Shown here piece by piece: positions 61,759 through 64,000 of a DNA stretch of 64,000 nucleotides; the first letter of the stretch is position 1, and the number at the start of each line of letters is the position of its first letter. The position numbers and the translations under genes are program-made. The notes beneath the pieces were generated by a model. That model did not search any database, was not told where the DNA came from, and worked only from the letters and a program-made list of their open reading frames with translations. The stretch is from an uncultured Acidimicrobiaceae bacterium (GTDB lineage Bacteria; Actinomycetota; Acidimicrobiia; Acidimicrobiales; RAAP-2), in assembly GCA_937975915.1 (NCBI GenBank), contig CALJTY010000030.1, positions 434,001 to 498,000 on the forward strand. Direction: 5' to 3'.

Positions 61759-63453
61759 ATGATCCGTCGAGGGTCAATTTCCCGCGCAGTGCTCACGGGT
61801 CTTGCCATAACGTTTGCAATCACCCCAACGGCTGTAGCTTCTGCCGCTAAAAAACCAATCGCAACGTCAAACGAAAATGCGAACACAATCACTGTGTCGC
61901 TGCCTGGCCCATTGAATGGTTGCGGTTACCTCGACGCTGGATCAAATCCAACATCAAAGGCAGTGCTCGATCTCATACAACCTTCTGCATTTTTGACCTC
62001 AACTTCAGACGTCCTTTTTGGTGAAGGAGGTCCAATTGACGCGGCTGAGCTCACATCGCTTGCACCAGAGACCGTCGTCTACACAATTGATTCGAGCTAC
62101 ACATGGTCAAATGGTGTTGCATTTAGTGGCAAGGATCTTCTTAATTGGTGGCTCTACGCAAAATCTGTTCCAAGCGTTTTCACCGATGGTTACCGGGCAA
62201 TCAAGTCAGTGGTGGTCAATAAAGATGGAGCAACGGTCACCGTAGTTTTCTCAACTCCTTATTCAGCTTGGAACACATTGTTCCGTGATGTGACGCCTGC
62301 ACCAATTGTCCCGGACTGTTCATTTTCCGCACTGTTGAGACGACCAACACTTGGTGCCTACAACGTTTCCTCCGCGAGTGCTTCACAGATTGTTCTAACC
62401 ATGAATAAGAAGTGGAAGCTGAATCCGAATCGATACGGACGCATCATCATTAACGCCTCGACGGTTATTCCGGTGGCTAAGAATGTCAATTTCGCGAGAT
62501 ACACAACGCAGGTAAGCAAGTCCCTCTCAATGACGCTCAGTGCTCATCCGGAGTTCGCTAGCCACATTGGTACTTCTGATGATCTTCTTGAAATGACCTT
62601 TGCTCCTAGAACATTTGTCACCAGTGACATCAATGTGCGCCAAGCACTTGCGCTTTCGATTCAAAGACAATTTATTCTCAACTCTCTATGGGGCAGCGTT
62701 ACCTTCTCACCAGCACCTGCAACGTCGATGCTCTTGGCCCAAGGTCAAAGTGGCTATCCAGGTGGTTCTGGTCCAGGCCCAACGCAGAGTTCGACAACAA
62801 CATCGGTTGTTAACTCTGAAACCACCAGCACAACTCCAACCTCGACAGGCAACACAGTCGGCGATTGCCTCGCTTGTGCAATATCATTATTAACAAAAGA
62901 TGCAGGTTTCAAAATTGTTGGTGGTATTTACAGAAATGCTGCGAACAAGGCACTTGTCGTTCACATGGCAGTTGGCCCGTCGAATCTAGAAAGAATCACC
63001 GCAAATCTCATCGCTGCTCAGTGGCGAAAAATCGGAATTGTTGTCTATGAATATTTGTTCTCTGATAATGCATCTGCCCAAGATGCGGTTGCAAGAAATA
63101 GATACGACGTAGGAATCATCACACGTACTGCCTCAACCACACCGTCAGTTCTTGCTCGTTCGTTCTACGGAGAGAGTTTCACTGATAGCTATTCAAGCGC
63201 TGTTCGAACAGCGCTACTGAACAAGCAATTCAACTCAGCAATTTCAAATTTCAATCCAGTGAATGCCCTCGTTACCTGGAAGGCCTTTGATCAAACTGTC
63301 CTAAGTCAGTTCTGGGTTAGACCGATTGTCACACTTCCAACAATGACAATTTGGTCGAATTCGCTTTCGAATGCTTTTGGGAGCCTTTCGGTCCAAGGTT
63401 TCGTTGATCAAATTCCACTGTGGGGCACAGTCGTCACCACACCATCGAAGTAA
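61759..63453 (+). CDS. Solute-binding protein, SBP_bac_5 (peptide/nickel or LpqW-like)
   Basis: A 564-residue exported protein. A signal peptide (about 1-29) ends in ASA-type residues without a lipobox Cys. The body resembles family 5 solute-binding proteins (VVYTIDSSYTWSNGVAFSGKDLL, LIAAQWRKIGIVV). A Ser/Thr/Pro-rich stretch (about 333-365) interrupts the domain and is followed by a CxxC (GDCLACA). No transporter gene adjoins it; the oppBCDF operon without a binding protein lies 12 kb away. It may serve that importer, or be an LpqW-like non-transport protein, given PIM genes in the window. Confidence 0.75.
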   Translation: MIRRGSISRAVLTGLAITFAITPTAVASAAKKPIATSNENANTITVSLPGPLNGCGYLDAGSNPTSKAVLDLIQPSAFLTSTSDVLFGEGGPIDAAELTSLAPETVVYTIDSSYTWSNGVAFSGKDLLNWWLYAKSVPSVFTDGYRAIKSVVVNKDGATVTVVFSTPYSAWNTLFRDVTPAPIVPDCSFSALLRRPTLGAYNVSSASASQIVLTMNKKWKLNPNRYGRIIINASTVIPVAKNVNFARYTTQVSKSLSMTLSAHPEFASHIGTSDDLLEMTFAPRTFVTSDINVRQALALSIQRQFILNSLWGSVTFSPAPATSMLLAQGQSGYPGGSGPGPTQSSTTTSVVNSETTSTTPTSTGNTVGDCLACAISLLTKDAGFKIVGGIYRNAANKALVVHMAVGPSNLERITANLIAAQWRKIGIVVYEYLFSDNASAQDAVARNRYDVGIITRTASTTPSVLARSFYGESFTDSYSSAVRTALLNKQFNSAISNFNPVNALVTWKAFDQTVLSQFWVRPIVTLPTMTIWSNSLSNAFGSLSVQGFVDQIPLWGTVVTTPSK

Positions 63454-63463
63454 AGGATTAGTG

Positions 63464-63478
63464 GCTGCGGGTCGCAGC
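63464..63478 (+). promoter_or_regulatory. Hairpin and promoter region before tRNA-Leu(GAG)
   Basis: GCTGCG and CGCAGC form a 6-base-pair stem with a GGT loop. It is directly followed by TATAAA (63480-63485), a likely -10 of the tRNA gene that begins at 63498. The hairpin has no U tract, so it is a poor terminator for the upstream gene. Confidence 0.4.
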
Positions 63479-63497
63479 GTATAAAGTGGTACTCCGC

Positions 63498-63583
63498 GTC
63501 GAAGTGGTGAAATGGCAGACACGCTAGCTTGAGGGGCTAGTGCTCGAAAGGGCGTGCGGGTTCAAGTCCCGCCTTCGACACCA
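63498..63583 (+). tRNA. tRNA-Leu(GAG) with encoded CCA
   Basis: A type II tRNA of 83 bases plus CCA. The acceptor stem GTCGAAG pairs with CTTCGAC, the anticodon stem is CTAGC/GCTAG with loop TTGAGGG (anticodon GAG), a long variable arm follows, and the T arm carries GTTCAAG. The CCA at 63581-63583 is in the DNA. Confidence 0.95.
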
Positions 63584-63602
63584 ATGAATTACTCCCGTTG
63601 CC

Positions 63603-63641
63603 GTTACTGGTAGTGACGTAGGGGTCACAAGTAGTTACTAC
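63603..63641 (+). promoter_or_regulatory. Cluster of inverted and direct repeats upstream of nadK
   Basis: Three dyads lie in 39 bases: imperfect GTTACT-GGT-AGTGAC (63603-63617), GTGAC-N6-GTCAC (63613-63628) and perfect GTAGT-T-ACTAC (63631-63641). GTAGTGAC (63610) and GTAGTTAC (63631) are direct repeats 21 bases apart, two helical turns. The last dyad overlaps a TACGAT hexamer (63639-63644) that could be the nadK -10. Operator function is inference. Confidence 0.45.
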
Positions 63642-63662
63642 GATTAAGCCACGAGGTGCAAC

Positions 63663-64000
63663 GTGACCCAACTGCTTTTCACAGCTTTCAGCAATCGACC
63701 TGATGCCTTGGACCTTGCACGTGAAGCTGCAGAACGTCTCCAAGATTCTGGAATCACAAGTTCTGTTCACATGCTCGATTCAGATGAATCTCCTGTCGTC
63801 ACAGAAGAAACACTCGTCGTCAGCCTCGGCGGAGATGGAACGTTTCTCCGTTCTGCACGAATTGCCCACCAGCACAATGCTCGACTCGTTGGAGTAAACC
63901 TCGGGCGACTCGGCTTTCTCTTGAATGTGCAACCGTCTGAATTGGTCACAGTAATTAATGAAGCACTGGTGAGCAGCGAAGTTGATCATCGGATTGCACT
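63663..64000 (+). CDS. nadK: NAD kinase (N-terminal part, runs off the window)
   Basis: Phosphorylates NAD to NADP. The 112 complete codons in the window stay open to the end. They contain the diagnostic VVSLGGDGTFLRSARI, with the catalytic GGDG, and VGVNLGRLGFL. The GTG at 63663 follows GAGG by about 6 bases. The C-terminal half with the NE/D and Gly-rich motifs lies beyond the window. Confidence 0.92.
   Translation, partial: MTQLLFTAFSNRPDALDLAREAAERLQDSGITSSVHMLDSDESPVVTEETLVVSLGGDGTFLRSARIAHQHNARLVGVNLGRLGFLLNVQPSELVTVINEALVSSEVDHRIA

Noticed and set aside
1..64000. CRISPR arrays, insertion sequences, prophage genes, rRNA operons and known riboswitches.
   Set aside because: None were seen on reading both strands; no tandem spacer-repeat pattern or recognisable transposase or integrase motif is present.

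Overview
The window is a densely packed stretch of actinobacterial chromosome, below 50% GC by eye. The lineage call rests on mycothiol synthase (mshD), a PimA-type mannosyltransferase, a single-domain Ppm-type synthase, an ANTAR response regulator next to polA, and gene order matching the mycobacterial pimA-pdxS-pdxT-yebC-ruvCAB-yajC-secDF-rel-hisS-aspS-rarA-alaS-ruvX-mltG-aroE and polA-rpsA-coaE-uvrB series. Thr-rich linkers in secreted proteins and the very small spacers suggest a small-genome planktonic actinobacterium, perhaps Acidimicrobiia; that placement is inference.

Layout. 1-4.4 kb: end of a PIM acyltransferase gene, pimA, an M48-like pseudo-peptidase, pdxST and yebC. 4.4-9.5 kb: ruvCAB under a LexA-like box, then yajC-secD-secF. 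9.5-22.4 kb: rel, hisS, aspS, rarA, alaS, ruvX, mltG, aroE, rodA and a DUF151 nuclease. 22.4-36.5 kb: a patchwork on both strands with a second SEDS protein, ppk, a flippase-like membrane protein, ppm, menF-menG-maoC, a VIT-family protein, mshD, a YgfZ-like protein, a TrpF-like protein with an altered active site, and fabD-fabG-acpP-fabF. 36.5-44.1 kb: tRNA-Leu(CAA), menC, a secreted metalloprotease, a coiled-coil protein, pdtaR, polA, rpsA and a strong terminator. 44.1-50.2 kb: a minus-strand block (esterase, MDR oxidoreductase, oppBCDF) between rpsA and coaE. 50.3-64 kb: coaE-uvrB, uvrA-uvrC-rapZ, gap-pgk-tpiA-secG, an orphan solute-binding protein, tRNA-Leu(GAG) and the start of nadK.

The genes cover excision repair and Holliday-junction processing, protein export, stringent response, tRNA charging, cell-wall synthesis, lipid and menaquinone synthesis and lower glycolysis. 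No rRNA, CRISPR array, transposase, integrase or phage gene was seen, and no gene-free stretch exceeds 300 bases.

The most informative structure lies between the genes. Eleven start codons have a TANNNT hexamer exactly 6 bases upstream, and three more have one at 7 or 8, which points to widespread leaderless transcription. Five of the six convergent gene pairs overlap at their stop codons; the sixth has a gap that carries the only clear intrinsic terminator.
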